Source: Pleurodeles waltl
Taxonomy: Eukaryota > Chordata > Amphibia > Caudata > Salamandridae
Direction: 5' to 3'
DNA length: 64,000 nt
Assembly (NCBI RefSeq): GCF_031143425.1
Contig: NC_090437.1
Coordinates: 1,175,556,863 to 1,175,620,862, forward strand
Part shown: positions 35,681-46,066 of the stretch, one piece after another
Position numbering within the stretch: the first letter of the stretch is position 1
Layout: every line of letters begins with the position of its first letter
Made by a program: the position numbers and the translations under genes
The notes under the pieces: model-generated
What the model saw: the letters and a program-made list of their open reading frames with translations, nothing else
Databases searched by the model: none
Told to the model about the DNA's origin: nothing

Positions 35681-38612
35681 TCATGGAAGCTGGGCAGGGT
35701 CCAGGTAGTCTCCTCCATCCTCGGACGGCTGACCACTGGGGATGGTAGCCTTGTCAGCGGTGGTGCCACTGTCTGAGCACGTCGCAGGGCTGGTGGCGGG
35801 GCTTGCGGCGGTGTCTGTGGCGGCGGTGCTGGCGGTGGTGCATGTGTCAGCACCTGTTGATGGACACAGCAGGACGTCTCCTGCAGTCTCGGACGGCTTC
35901 CCACTGGGGAAGTTGCGGGGGACTGTTGCTGAGGCTGCAGACGTGCCGGTGCAGGTGGCGGTGCAGGTGGCGGTGCAGGTGGCAGTGCTGGTGGCGGTGC
36001 AGGTGGCAGTGCAGGTGGCGGTGCAGGTGGCGGTGCTGGTGGCGGTGCAGGTGGCGTTGCAGGTGGCGGTGCTGGTGGCGAGGCAGGTTGCGGTGTTCAC
36101 CGCCGTACAGACTGGTGTAGTCGTGGACAGAAGGGGTGACACTAGTCCCTCAGTCGGTGCCACCGTGCCCTGTCCTGACCTGCTCTTCTGCTTTTGTCCC
36201 TTCCCCACCTTTGATGGTGCCCCAGGTGTCTTGCCACTGTCCCCTTTTGTTTTGGCAGAGCCCTTGGTGGCTGGTAGGTGCGGCTTCTCCCTCTGGGATG
36301 TGGGCACCTTCTTCACCTTGGCAGGTGGTGGAAAGTCCTTGGCCTTGCAAGGTGGCACACTGGCAGCCCTGATGGGTGGCGCACTCGATGCCCCCTCAGT
36401 TGCTGGCACCATTGTGCCTGGGGATTTGGTGGCTGAGGTGCTGGGCTGGGACCTGGAAAGCCTTGCCCTAGGGGAAGGACGGGGGGGGGAGGTGAAGGGA
36501 AGAGGTCAAAATTTGCCAGGAAAAGTTTTTTAGACACACTGGGATGGGAAGTTGGAGGGGGTTTGGGAGTGGAGGAAGAGGTAGTGGTTGTAGGAGGTGT
36601 ACGTTTGCTGAATTTGCGTGAAGGTGCATGGACCGGAGGCTGTTGTGAGGTGGATGGCTGTTGGGTGGGTGTGTGCCTGCGTTTGTGTACTTTGGGAGGA
36701 GGGCTCACAGACACACTGGGAGAGGACACTGGGGATATGTGCATGGTAGTGGGGGAGTGGGGGTGGTGATTGCACGTGAGTGGTGTGTGGTGATGGGCGT
36801 GCTGGTGATGGAGGTAGTGGCTGAGGATGTAGTGCATGCAGGTGTGAGTGGAGATGAGACAGGGAGGGAGGAGGAGGGCGTGGAGGAGGGGGACACAGTG
36901 GAGGCAGTGGATGTTGCTGTGTCTACATGGGGATGGTGCTTGCGTGAGTGCTTGTGGGATGTGTGGTGCTTATGTTTGCCATGTCCACTCTTGTGTGTTG
37001 ATGAGTGTGCATGCTGGTCTGATGGTGTGCTTGGGATAGGCTGAGGTACAGGGGATTGGGTCTGGGTTGAGGATGGTGGAGGGGTGAGGCTGGACACAGG
37101 GACAATGGCTACCATCAGTGTTGAGGCCAGAGCCTGAAATGGTCTCTGTTGGGCCGCCTGCCAGAATGAATGCCCTCCAGGTATGCATTTGTTTGTTGCA
37201 AATGCCTCGCAACACCCTAGATGGCATTCAAAATGTTAGATTGCCCAACAGTGAGGGATCTCAGGAGGTCAATAGCCTCCTCACTGAGGGCAGCAGGGCT
37301 GACTGGGGCAGGGGCTGAGGTGTCTGGGGTGAAGGAGGTTGCTATCTTCCTGGGTGAGCGGGCACAGGACAAACGCAGAGGGGCTGCTGGAAGGGCGGTG
37401 CTGGTAGGGGGGTGATGGCTGTACCTGTTGATGCGGTGGGCACAGAGGTGCTCAACACCGCAAGGGAGCTCCCATCAGAGGAGGAGTCGCTGTCGCTGGT
37501 GTATGCTCCTGTCCCTGTCGTGGAACTCCCCTCGCCCTCTGTCCCACTGGTGGCTTCAGACTCCTTTGCTTCACCCTCCAGGGCCAAGTGGGTTGCAGCT
37601 CCCTCCTGCTCCGGTGACACTGCTCCTCTGCCGGATGATGCTATTGCACACAAGAACAGGGAGACAAAACAAAAAGGTTGGGGAAAGACAGAAGAAACAC
37701 ATGTTCAGTGCATGCAACACCACTACCGTTGGCGGACACAACACACAGGGAGCAGCCCTCTGCACTAAGCCATGCACTAACAGTTCCTAGCAAATTCACA
37801 TGCCCATGGGGGACGAGGCCTAAGCCCAATTGCTGCACACCTTGAAGTCACAGGAGCCTGACTAGCTGTAGATGGCTATTACCAGTAGTGGGGTTGGGGT
37901 GCCACAGAGCCTTCCTAGCAAGGGACCTTGCATACCAAGTTCGCCCTGGCCTAGGGGAACCCACAGCCCACCTCCCCCACCCAGACACCTCGTAATGCGC
38001 GCAGTCAGCTGAATGAGAGTGTACTCACACCCTTGTGGCTGCTGTGAAGCCCTCAAGTGCCCATCCAACTCTGGATTGGCCACCGCCAGGATCCAGTACA
38101 TCAGGGGGGTCATGGTGCGACGGGCACCCCTTCCATGTTGGGAGGCCATACCCAGCTGGGCCTCCGCAGTCTTCTTGCTGCAGCGGCTCAGGTCCTCCCA
38201 TCTTTTACAGCAGTGGGTGCTCCGTCGATGGTAGACCCCCCAGGGTCCAGACGTCCTTGGCGATGGCACACCAAATACACTTCTTCTGGTGGGCACTGAC
38301 CTAGAGGAAAAGTGAAGTAAAAATGGATGTTTCTAGCTGGTACATTTCATCTCATGCATTGCCAAACACCTCCCACACTGGCCCTGCCATACATACACAC
38401 ACAATCCAGACATGTTGGCCTGTCCCCCTTCCCACCCTCTTCCATCCACGACACTCCATACACTCCGGTGCCATCCACCTTGCTCACAGTGTACTCACCT
38501 GTTTGTCTGGAGGACCATACAGTTGCGTGTACCAGGGGAGGACCCCATCCACCAGTTTCTACAACTCCTCCGAAGTGAAGGCAGGGGCCCTTTCCCCAGA
38601 CACTGTAGTCAT
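35681..38612 (-). pseudogene. third gene of the inner Harbinger element: Myb-type domain plus long Ser/Thr/Pro tail
   Basis: Exon 1 (38612-38499, 114 nt) encodes MTTVSGERAPAFTSEEL, a TAG, then KLVDGVLPWYTQLYGPPDKQ, and ends at GTGAGT. Exon 2 (38301-38029) starts VSAHQKKCIWCAIAKDVWTL and, after a frame change, HCCKRWEDLSRCSKKTAEAQ, ending before GTGAGT. The tail exon starts at about 37640 with a Glu/Ser-rich stretch, then SEEAIDLLRSLTVGQS and LEGIHS. It continues with Ser/Thr/Pro-rich sequence, the KKLFLANFDLFPSP box near 36520, and a Thr-Ala-Thr-Cys/Ser tetrapeptide repeat. The EEL...LYG...KK..W...KRW.DL pattern fits Myb_DNA-bind_5, the same fold as gene 2 but a different sequence. It lies entirely within transposase intron 1 on the other strand. 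It carries at least one stop and several frame changes. Confidence 0.75.
35940..36090. repeat. 12-bp coding minisatellite (GTGGCGGTGCAG units)
   Basis: About twelve copies of a 12-base unit, alternating GCAGGTGGCGGT and GCTGGTGGCGGT. Being a multiple of three it keeps frame; on the minus strand it encodes tandem Thr-Ala-Thr-Cys/Ser inside the tail of the third gene. Confidence 0.92.
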
Positions 38613-40189
38613 TGTCGCTTCCAGACACAAGTCACAGCAGCACTTGCAGTGTAGGTCCTCTCCTGTTGAAGGTCAGGTTTGAGGGAACAGTAAGAAAGTG
38701 GCGGTCACGTCTGCAGTGGTGCGTACCGTCACCGCGGGCGTACATCGTCATTGGCTCCTGGGACCCATAGGGCCCAATGTTAACCAATGCTGAATGGTGC
38801 TGCGGTCTTCGACTGCCCACCGCGACGGTGTGCAATGCCAGCGCAGTTACCTCATTTCCCCTTGTCCCACCTTACAGGTCAGGCAGCCGCCATTTCAGGG
38901 GGCAACATGGGACGGATAAAAACTGCATCACACCTATCTAGGCCGGAATACAGACAGGTACCGGCACATAGCTATTTTCCAACATTTCAGCAAATAACAC
39001 ATTGTGATACCTCAGTGTTGGATGACCCTCTGCTCGCTGTTCTCCTCCATAGGGCACGTCTGCTGGGGCAGGTGATGAGATGGCGGCATGCTCCAGTGTA
39101 CCATGACCTCTGGTGGACCTGTCGACAGTTGAAGAGAGACACATCATTATCACATACAGACTTGATCGTGCAATAATCACGGAACTGTGTACCCATTTGG
39201 AGCCAGACCTGATTTCAGCTATCCGCCATCCCACAGGAATCCCACCTATAGCGCAGGTTGTGTCTGTACTCCATTTCCTGGCCAGTGGGTCTTTTCAAAC
39301 AACAGTGGCCATGGCATCAGGGATGTCCCAGTCAATGTTCTCTAACATGTTGTCCAGAGTGTTATCTGCCCTGCTGAAACACATGCGCAGCTGCATCGTT
39401 TTCCCTCAGGTGGAGGATTTGCCCACAGTGAAAGGTGACTTCTATGCCCTGGGACATATCCCCAACATCATTGGTGCCATTGATGGTACACATGTGGCAT
39501 TGGTCCCCCCCTGCAGGAATGAACAGGTGTACAGAAACCGGAAAAGCTACCATTCGATGAATGTGCAGATGGTGTGTTTGGCAGACCAGTACATCTCCCA
39601 TGTGAATGCCAAGTATCCTGGCTCTGTGCATGACGTTTACATTTTGAGGAATAGCAGCATCCCTTATGTGATGGGGCAACTCCTGAGGCACTGCGTGTGG
39701 CTAATAGGTGAGGCCAAGGTCCCATCACAGTTGACATAAGTGTCTGGGTATGAGGTTGTCCCTAAGGGTTAGTGTGTGCCTAACAGTTGTCCCTCGACAT
39801 TTGCAGGTGACTCTGGTTACCCCAACCTGTCATGGCTACTGACCCCAGTGAGGAATCCCAGGACAAGGGCAGAGGAATGCTACAATGAGGCACATGGGCG
39901 TACTTGGAGGATTATAGAACGCGCTTTCGACCTCCTGAAGGCCAGATTCCGGTGCCTCCATCTGACAGGTGGCTCCCTATACTACTCACCGAAGAAGGTG
40001 TGCCAGATAATCGTGGCCTGCTGTATGCTGCACAACCTGGCTTTGCGATGCCAGCTGCCTTTTCTGCAGGAGGATGGGCCAGATGGTGGTCTTGTGGCAG
40101 CTGTGGAGCCTGTGGACAGTGAAGAAGAGGAGGCAGAAGAAGAAGATGTCGACAACCGAAACAACATCATCATGCAAAACTTCCAGTGA

Positions 40190-40600
40190 GACACAGGTAA
40201 GAAGATGTAACTGCTTCCCACATCTCATACTATTGTTGGAGCTAGCATAAGTCTGTCATTTTCACTCAGTGTATGAACCCTGACTTGCTACTTTGCCTTA
40301 CCATTTCACAGATCTGGGTCCCACTTTGTGCCCTCTGCTATGCTTACTGCTGGCCTACAGCTGTGTTAAATTGGTATGTGAACAAGTACATTGACTTTGC
40401 TATATTCCAGAGGTTTTGCAATTACACATTTGTGAAAGCACAGACAGACTCCAGATTGTTTTGTGATTCAAGTGTGTTTATTTCTGTGCAAATAAGTGGA
40501 GGGGTGTGTGAAATGGACTGGGTGATGGTGGAGGAATGTCCATGGCAGAGTCCAGTCTATTTGTTTCACAGGTGCATTATCCCAGGAGGCATAGGAAGTG
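40190..40600. other. 3' spacer between the convergent genes of the inner element
   Basis: Non-coding; a TGTGTTTATTTCTGTGCAAATAAG stretch near 40470-40497 contains AATAA-like polyadenylation motifs for both directions. Confidence 0.4.
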
Positions 40601-42173
40601 GAGCAATGGCAGTTTAAGGTGGACAGGGTGACAAAGTGGGACAGAAGGGTGACATTCGGGGGGTCTTATTTCCTGGCGGGGGTCTTGGCAATGTTCTCTG
40701 TCTTGTTCCTGGATCTCAGGGACGGTTTGCGGGGTGGTTCTCCATCTGCAGGGGGTGGGGTGCTGGTAGCCTGTTGACCCTGTGGCAGTGCCACCTGTCC
40801 ACTAGCACCGGCGGAGGTGGAGGGCTGTTCATCATCCAGGCTAGTGTCAGGGGCCCGTTGGTGTTGAGAAGGTCTGCCAGCACCCCTGCAATGGTGACCA
40901 GGGTGGTGTTGTTGGACTTCAAGTCCTCCCTGATTCCCAGGTAGTGTTCCTCCTGCAGCCGCTAGGTCTCCTGAAACTTGGTCAGTACCATGCCCATGGT
41001 CTCCTGGGAATGGTGGTAAGCTCCCATGATGTTGGAGAGTGCCTCGTGGAGAGTGGGTTCCCTGGGCCTGTCCTCCCTCTGTTGCACAGCAGTCCTCCCA
41101 GCTTCCCTGTTATCCTGTGCCTCTGTCCCCTGAACCGTGTGCCCACTGCCACTGCCCCCAGGTCCCTGATCATCCTGTGTTAGTGGGGTTGCCTGGGTTC
41201 CCTGTAGTGGTGGACACACTGATGATTGACGTGTCCTGGGGACAGAGGGATGAGCCCGCTGGGTGGGTGTTGTGGTGGTGTTTCCTGAGGGGGGAGGTTC
41301 AGTGGTGGTTTGTGACTCTGGCAGGGGAATCAACTTTCCCGAAGTTCCTGATGGGCCGGACTAGTCATCTTGATCCAGGCGTGCAGAGCTGCTGTCGTCA
41401 CTGTGGGCCTCTTCTGGGGGGGACTGGATATGTCTGGCACCTCCTGTCCGGTGACGTTGGGTAAGGGTCCTGTTGGAGTTTAAATGCATAGTTTTTGTAT
41501 CTGTGTGTGCCATCTTGTGCAATGGGTGAGTTACCCTCTCCTCCTGTGCTTGCATTATTGCCGTGGCCCTTGTGTGATTGGTGATTTTGGGGCATGAGTG
41601 AGTCTCTCTACTGGACATGCTTTGGTGATGGGTGTCCATGCATTGGTGTTACATGCAGGGCTTGATATTGGAATGTGTGGGTTGTGCTAGTGGGATACCT
41701 GTGGGTTGAGGGGGTGATGGGTGTGAGGGTGAGGGTGGGAGTATGTGATGGCATTCAGGTGGGGTGGGGGATAAAGTAGTACAGATTTGCCTTACCAGAG
41801 TCCAGTCCTCCTGCTACTCCTGGGAGGCCCTCAGGATGCATGATCGCCAAGACTTGCTCCTCCCATGTTGTTAGTTGTGGTGGAGGAGGTGGGGGTCCAC
41901 CGCCAGTCCTCTGTACAGCAATCTGGTGTCTGTATATCACGGAACGCACCTTCCCCGTAGGTCGTTCCACCTCTTCCTGATGTCATAATGTGTTCTTGGA
42001 TGCTGTCCCACTGCGTTAACCCTGTCGACAATTCTCTGCCATAGCTCCATCTTCCTTGCAATGAATGTCTGCTGCACCTGTGATCCGAATAGCTGTGGCT
42101 CTACCCGGACGATTTCCTCCCCCATGACCCTGAGCTCCTCCTCAGAGAACCTGGGGTGTCTTTGAGGTGCCAT
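40600..42173 (-). pseudogene. Harbinger Myb/SANT-like gene (gene 2) of the inner element
   Basis: Exon 1 (42173-41796) starts MAPQRHPRFSEEELRVMGEE, then VEPQLFG, KMELWQRIVDRVNAVG and IRKRWNDLRG, the complete Myb_DNA-bind_5-like pattern. A frame change near 41965 precedes QRTGGGPPPPPPQ and WEEQVLAIMHPEG. It ends at a GTAAGG donor. Downstream minus-strand segments (about 41470-40960) are Pro/Thr/Gln-rich, followed by a helical block ALSNIMGAYHHSQETMGMVL. After a further stop comes TIAGVLADLL with a PPPPP run (about 40900-40800). The intact protein would bind the element's ends and help recruit the transposase; this is known for the zebrafish Harbinger Myb-like protein and inferred here. Confidence 0.82.
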
Positions 42174-42771
42174 GATGTGGTGTGGGTGATGTGTGAGGTG
42201 GAGTCTGTTGTGATGTGTGAGGGGATGTGTTGGTGTGTGTTGTTTGAGGTGCGTGGATGTTGTATGAGTGATGGTGTTGTGTGTCTGTGGATGCTGGTGT
42301 TGTGTTAGGTAGTCTCTCTCTCTGGCCTTCTTTCTGAATTTTGGTTGTAAGGGTTTGTGGGTGATGTGGGTGTGTGTTTTATATTGGATTGGGTGTGTGG
42401 GTGTGGTGTGTGTATGTGTATCAGGTGTCTATTTTGATTTGTCCAATGTGGTTGTGCTTTGTAAATGTGTGTGTATTTTGAGCGTGGCAGTGTGTACCGC
42501 CAATGGAATACCGCGGTTGAAAGACTGCCGCATTGATTTGTGGGTCATGATAGTGTGGGTGTATTCCTGTTGGCGTAATGGTGTAGGTTTTGGTATCGCC
42601 AGTTTATCACTGACCTTTGATGTGGCGGACTTGTGTGGGTGTCTGTATTGTGGCGGATTCCGAGCTGTGAGTCGTAATATCTGTAGCGGAATTCCGCTGC
42701 CGCAACGGTATGTTGGCAGTCTTCTGCACAGTGGAAAGCGGGATTTACCGCCAGGGTTGCAATGAGGGCCC
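42174..42771. promoter_or_regulatory. right subterminal region of the inner element with GGCGGT-type motifs
   Basis: After a TG-rich tract (42180-42480) come repeated short motifs ACCGCC, TGGCGGA, ATACCGCGG and ACCGCCAGGG up to the terminus. The left end (33970-34170) has the same motif set (GCGGTAATACCGCC and so on). Repeated subterminal motifs in both orientations are where transposon-encoded DNA-binding proteins usually bind. Confidence 0.5.
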
Positions 42772-42774
42772 ATG

Positions 42775-43644
42775 TGTCATGCAATACCCAAACCACTCCT
42801 AATCTGCCACTACCTATTGGCCAAGTCAAGCTGTAATAGTCACAGGCCATCAGATGTGCACCAAAAGTTCTGTGATGACATGATGTAGGCAGTTACTCAG
42901 CATTGCAGCATAGAAATTGCTAGGGCTTTGTCATACATGCCATGTAAACACCATGGTGACAAATAAGGGATTTCCCAGGGCACTTACCACCTCTAGTACT
43001 ATCCCATAGGTTCAAAGGTCACATCCCCCCAGGTATAGCTCCAAGTAAGGCATGATCTGTGCAATCAGGCCTCATAAATTCAACATGTTTCGGTATCCCA
43101 GTTTGGCTACCTACGCATACCCTACAGTCAGCAGATGACCTATATATCCCTAGTCAGCTATCTGGGCAATACTCATGTCCAATTAGGGCCATTTATGTAG
43201 TGGAACTGTAATACAAGCCCCACAATCTGTCAATACCAGATACAGTACATGATGTACATAGTCCCAGTGATAAAAGGAGAGTCACACAGTAGCATATACA
43301 GGTAGACTACATAGATGGTAGTGGACTGACACCTCAGAGCCACTAATGTAGATGGATGGAGGTGGTCATATACAATACTTGGGGTGATCCAAACACTCAC
43401 ATACCTTGTTTGGCCAGGATGGATCAGACATGTGCCTATGTCATCAGTGCATCTCAACATTATAGATATGGAGAGGTATGGAAATGTGAAATGTACATCC
43501 ACTGACATTAAAGCATGGAAACACATCTACTAAAGATACTCTGCCAGGGTGCCTTATACCCAATTCCCAATGTCACGTTGCCTGCAGTGAAGCACCCAAT
43601 CCCATTTAGGGTTAGCCAAGTCCCAGGAATCAGTCAGCACTCAC
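42775..43644. other. intron of the third gene (outer copy), continued
   Basis: Resumes outer-element sequence after the nested element; no feature recognised. Confidence 0.5.
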
Positions 43645-44190
43645 CCCCTTGTGGCTGCTGTGCTGCCCTCAAATGCCCATCCACCTCAGGGTAGGGCCAC
43701 TGCCAAAATGTGGACCATTAGTGGGTTCAAGTTCCGATGGGCACCCTCCCTCATTGGGAGGACATCCTCAGCTGGGCCTTCTGGGGACAGCATCTCAGGT
43801 CCTCTCACTGCTTGCGACAATGGGTGCTCTGCTGGGTATGGACCCAAGGGTCTGACTTGCTTGACGATGGCACGCCATATCCCCTTCTTTTGATGGGTGT
43901 TTACCTGCATGGGTGACACAGACAGAAGGAGAAAGTCAAGTAGACTGGCACCATACCAACAGCAGTGGACTATAAACATCAGACTCACCAAATGCCCACA
44001 CTTACCCATTGTGACAGTTCACACGACTTAACTCCATGCCCCCTGCACGCATGTACTCCCTGACTAGTACACCTACGCCATTCACCCTCACACCCACCCC
44101 TATCACACATGACTTTGGCATTAGGCTCACCAGCTTATCCAGCTCTTCTTGGGTGAAGGATGGGGTCCTATCACCTGCAGAACGTGGCAT
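43645..44190 (-). pseudogene. third gene of the outer Harbinger element, exons 1 and 2
   Basis: Exon 1 (44190-44077) is again 114 nt and encodes MPRSAGDRTPSFTQEELDKL; it is followed by a GTAGGT at the expected donor position. Its second half differs from the other copies. Exon 2 (43904-43645) follows CCATGCAG and starts VNTHQKKGIWRAIVKQVRPL. It then shifts frame, with HILAVAL close to the end, and stops before GTGAGT. The tail exon lies at 32930-31384 beyond the nested element. Confidence 0.72.
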
Positions 44191-44940
44191 GATGGCTGCT
44201 AGAGACAGTACACAGCAGCTCATGTCGTGGAGGTCTTGCTTGCAACAGTGTCAGGTGTCAGGGGAGGAAGGCTGCAGAAAATGGCAGTCATGGACGCCAC
44301 ATACAGGACTGTCACCGCCGGCGGTGATCGCCATTGGCCCCAGTCACCCATCGGCAGCAATGTTAACCAATGAGAAGTTGCACTGTGGTTGCGACCGCCA
44401 TGACGACATACACTGGCGGACTTAGGTCACTTCCAACTGTCCAGTGCTGCAGGACAGACAGCTGCCCTTTTATGCACATATCATGCCTTGCTGCAGCTAA
44501 ATAAGTGCGCCATACATATTTTGTTATCACAATGCGGAGCAGGCCTATGTTGTGCCATTATGATTAGGCTGATACATGTGACATGCATGACACAGTGACC
44601 TCATGTGGCTGGTTGTCAGATGACGTGCATGTCCAGATACTTGGAGCCTCATAAGCGGTGTAACCATAGGGGTATATAGCATGACAACATACGTGCTCAG
44701 TGCAGGGTAGCTCAGTGTACCACATATGGAACATTACACATGTGATGTGTGTCACAAACTATTGATCAGGGCTAGCAATGAGCAGCAAGGATGGCACCCT
44801 TGCTGCTTCAGCACGCTCAATATAGTGTGTGTCAGCAGTGCGAGGCATGTCTACAGTGTTAGGCATGTACGATAAGGACATGTTCAGCTAACATGTGTGG
44901 AATGCTCATCACTTTGTACATTCTCTCTTTTCTATCCTAG
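44191..44940. other. non-coding, between the third gene and transposase exon 2
   Basis: Contains ACCGCCGGCGGTGATCGCC at about 44314, a short palindromic GGCGGT cluster that could lie in the third gene's promoter. The equivalent position of the inner element (38700-38830) is similar (GGCGGTCACG, ACCGTCACCGCGG). Confidence 0.45.
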
Positions 44941-46066
44941 ACGCCCTGTCAGGAGGAAATTGAGACATGCACCAGTGTACCATCCGCTAGTCGACCTTGC
45001 AGCCCTGGAGGACAGGCATTTCATCCTGAACTATCATCTGAATCGTCGGACCATCATGGGTCTATGTACCCAGTTTGAGCCAGATCTATTGCCTGCCACT
45101 TGGTATCCCTATGCAATCACTTCCACAGTCCAAGTCCTGTGAGTGCTACACTTTCTTGCCACAGGCTCCTTTCAAAATACAGTGTCCTTGGCAGCAGGGA
45201 TGTCACAGCCCATGTTCAGTCTTGAGTTGAAGGATGTACTCTGTGCTTTCTTGAAATACCTGGACAGCTACATCAGATTCCCCCAGTATGTGGATTTGGC
45301 CTATGTGAAGGCAGACTATGATATGGGAGACATCCCTCATGTGATAGGGGCCATAGATGGAATCCGTATAGCTTTGGTCCCTCCTAGTGCCAATGAACAG
45401 ATGTATAGCAACAGGAAAAACTACCACTCCATCAATGTTCAGGTGGTGTGTGTGGTAGACCAGTACATCCCCCAAGTGACAGCCAAGTTTCCAGGATCTG
45501 TGCATGACTCCTACATTATGAGAAACAGCAATGTTCCCCACATGATGGCACATCTACAGAGAGAGAGGGCTTTGCTCATTGGTATGTATGCATTTAGATG
45601 TGCGTTTCTGCTATGGCTCCTGTCATCACATTCTTCCCTGTGTCTGTACCTGTATTGTAACAGGTCCCACCTCTGTGCACACAGGTGACTCTGGCTATTC
45701 TAACCTTCCCTGGCTGTTGACACCAGTGACGTACCCTGCCACAGAAGGGGAACTCCGTTTCAATGAGGCCCACAGCAGGACGAGGCATGTAATTGAAAGG
45801 ACATATGGCCTACTGAAGGCCAGATTTAGGTGCCTGGACATCTCTAGAGGTGCCCTCCTCTGCAGTCCCCAAAAGGTATGCCAGACCATAGTTGTCTGCT
45901 GCATGCTCCACAATCTAGCCTGAGACATCAGATACCATTACTAGCTGATGATGAGGAGGTAGCTGGCCCAGTGGCTGGTGATGCAGACATGGAAAGTGAT
46001 GAGGAGGAAGATGAGGAAAGTGCAACTGACTCTAGAACAGAGCTCATCAATCAGTACTTCCAGTAA
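44941..46066 (+). pseudogene. HARBI1-like transposase exons 2-3, outer copy, first duplicate
   Basis: Exon 2 (44941-45581) starts after TTCTATCCTAG with RPVRRKLRHAPVYHPLVDLA and carries an in-frame TGA at 45139-45141. It continues with LHFLATGSFQNTVSLAAGMS, IPHVIGAIDGIRI (first catalytic Asp) and FPGSVHDSYIM (second Asp), and has a GTATGT donor. Exon 3 (45685-46066) holds FNEAHSRTRHVIERTYGLLK (catalytic Glu) and VVCCMLHNLA, then a frame change into the acidic tail ending INQYFQ. Exon 1 is at 29946-30028. The triad is intact, but one stop and one frameshift inactivate the gene. Confidence 0.87.

Larger units (their letters stand above)
34280..40189 (+). pseudogene. HARBI1-like DDE transposase of the inner element (one frameshift)
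   Basis: Three exons are inferred: 34280-34362 (83 nt, MEPELQVLPMLVFLLLYQ, donor GTGAGT), 39053-39707 (acceptor CCATAG, donor GTGAGG) and 39807-40189 (acceptor TTTGCAG). The total of 1121 nt is one base short of 374 codons, matching a single frame change seen near 39110; family members are about 350 residues. The catalytic triad is present: Asp in AIDGTH (39482-39484), Asp in SVHDV (39632-39634) and Glu in IIERAF (39917-39919). The C-terminus is an acidic tail ending in MQNFQ. The enzyme would cut and paste the element, with the Myb-type protein as partner. Intron 1 (4.7 kb) contains the oppositely oriented third gene. Exon 1 is assigned by comparison with the other copies. Confidence 0.85.
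33954..42771 (+). mobile_element. PIF/Harbinger DNA transposon, inner copy, three genes, best preserved
   Basis: The left end GCCCCCATTACATCCCTGG and the right end (inward, minus strand) GGGCCCTCATTGCAACCCTGG form inverted repeats with few mismatches that continue into CGGT. ATG lies at both flanks (33951-33953 and 42772-42774), a possible 3-bp duplication. The element is 8818 bp long. It carries transposase exon 1 (34280-34362), the nested minus-strand third gene (38612 to about 35681), transposase exons 2-3 (39053-40189) and the convergent minus-strand Myb-like gene (42173 to about 40600). It interrupts the third gene of the outer element, so it is the younger insertion. Both subterminal regions are dense in GGCGGT/ACCGCC. 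Confidence 0.82.

Noticed and set aside
35742..36533. 263-residue plus-strand open frame
   Set aside because: Val/Ala repeats here are the opposite reading of the 12-bp minisatellite in the third gene; no start context and no homologous frame in the other copies.
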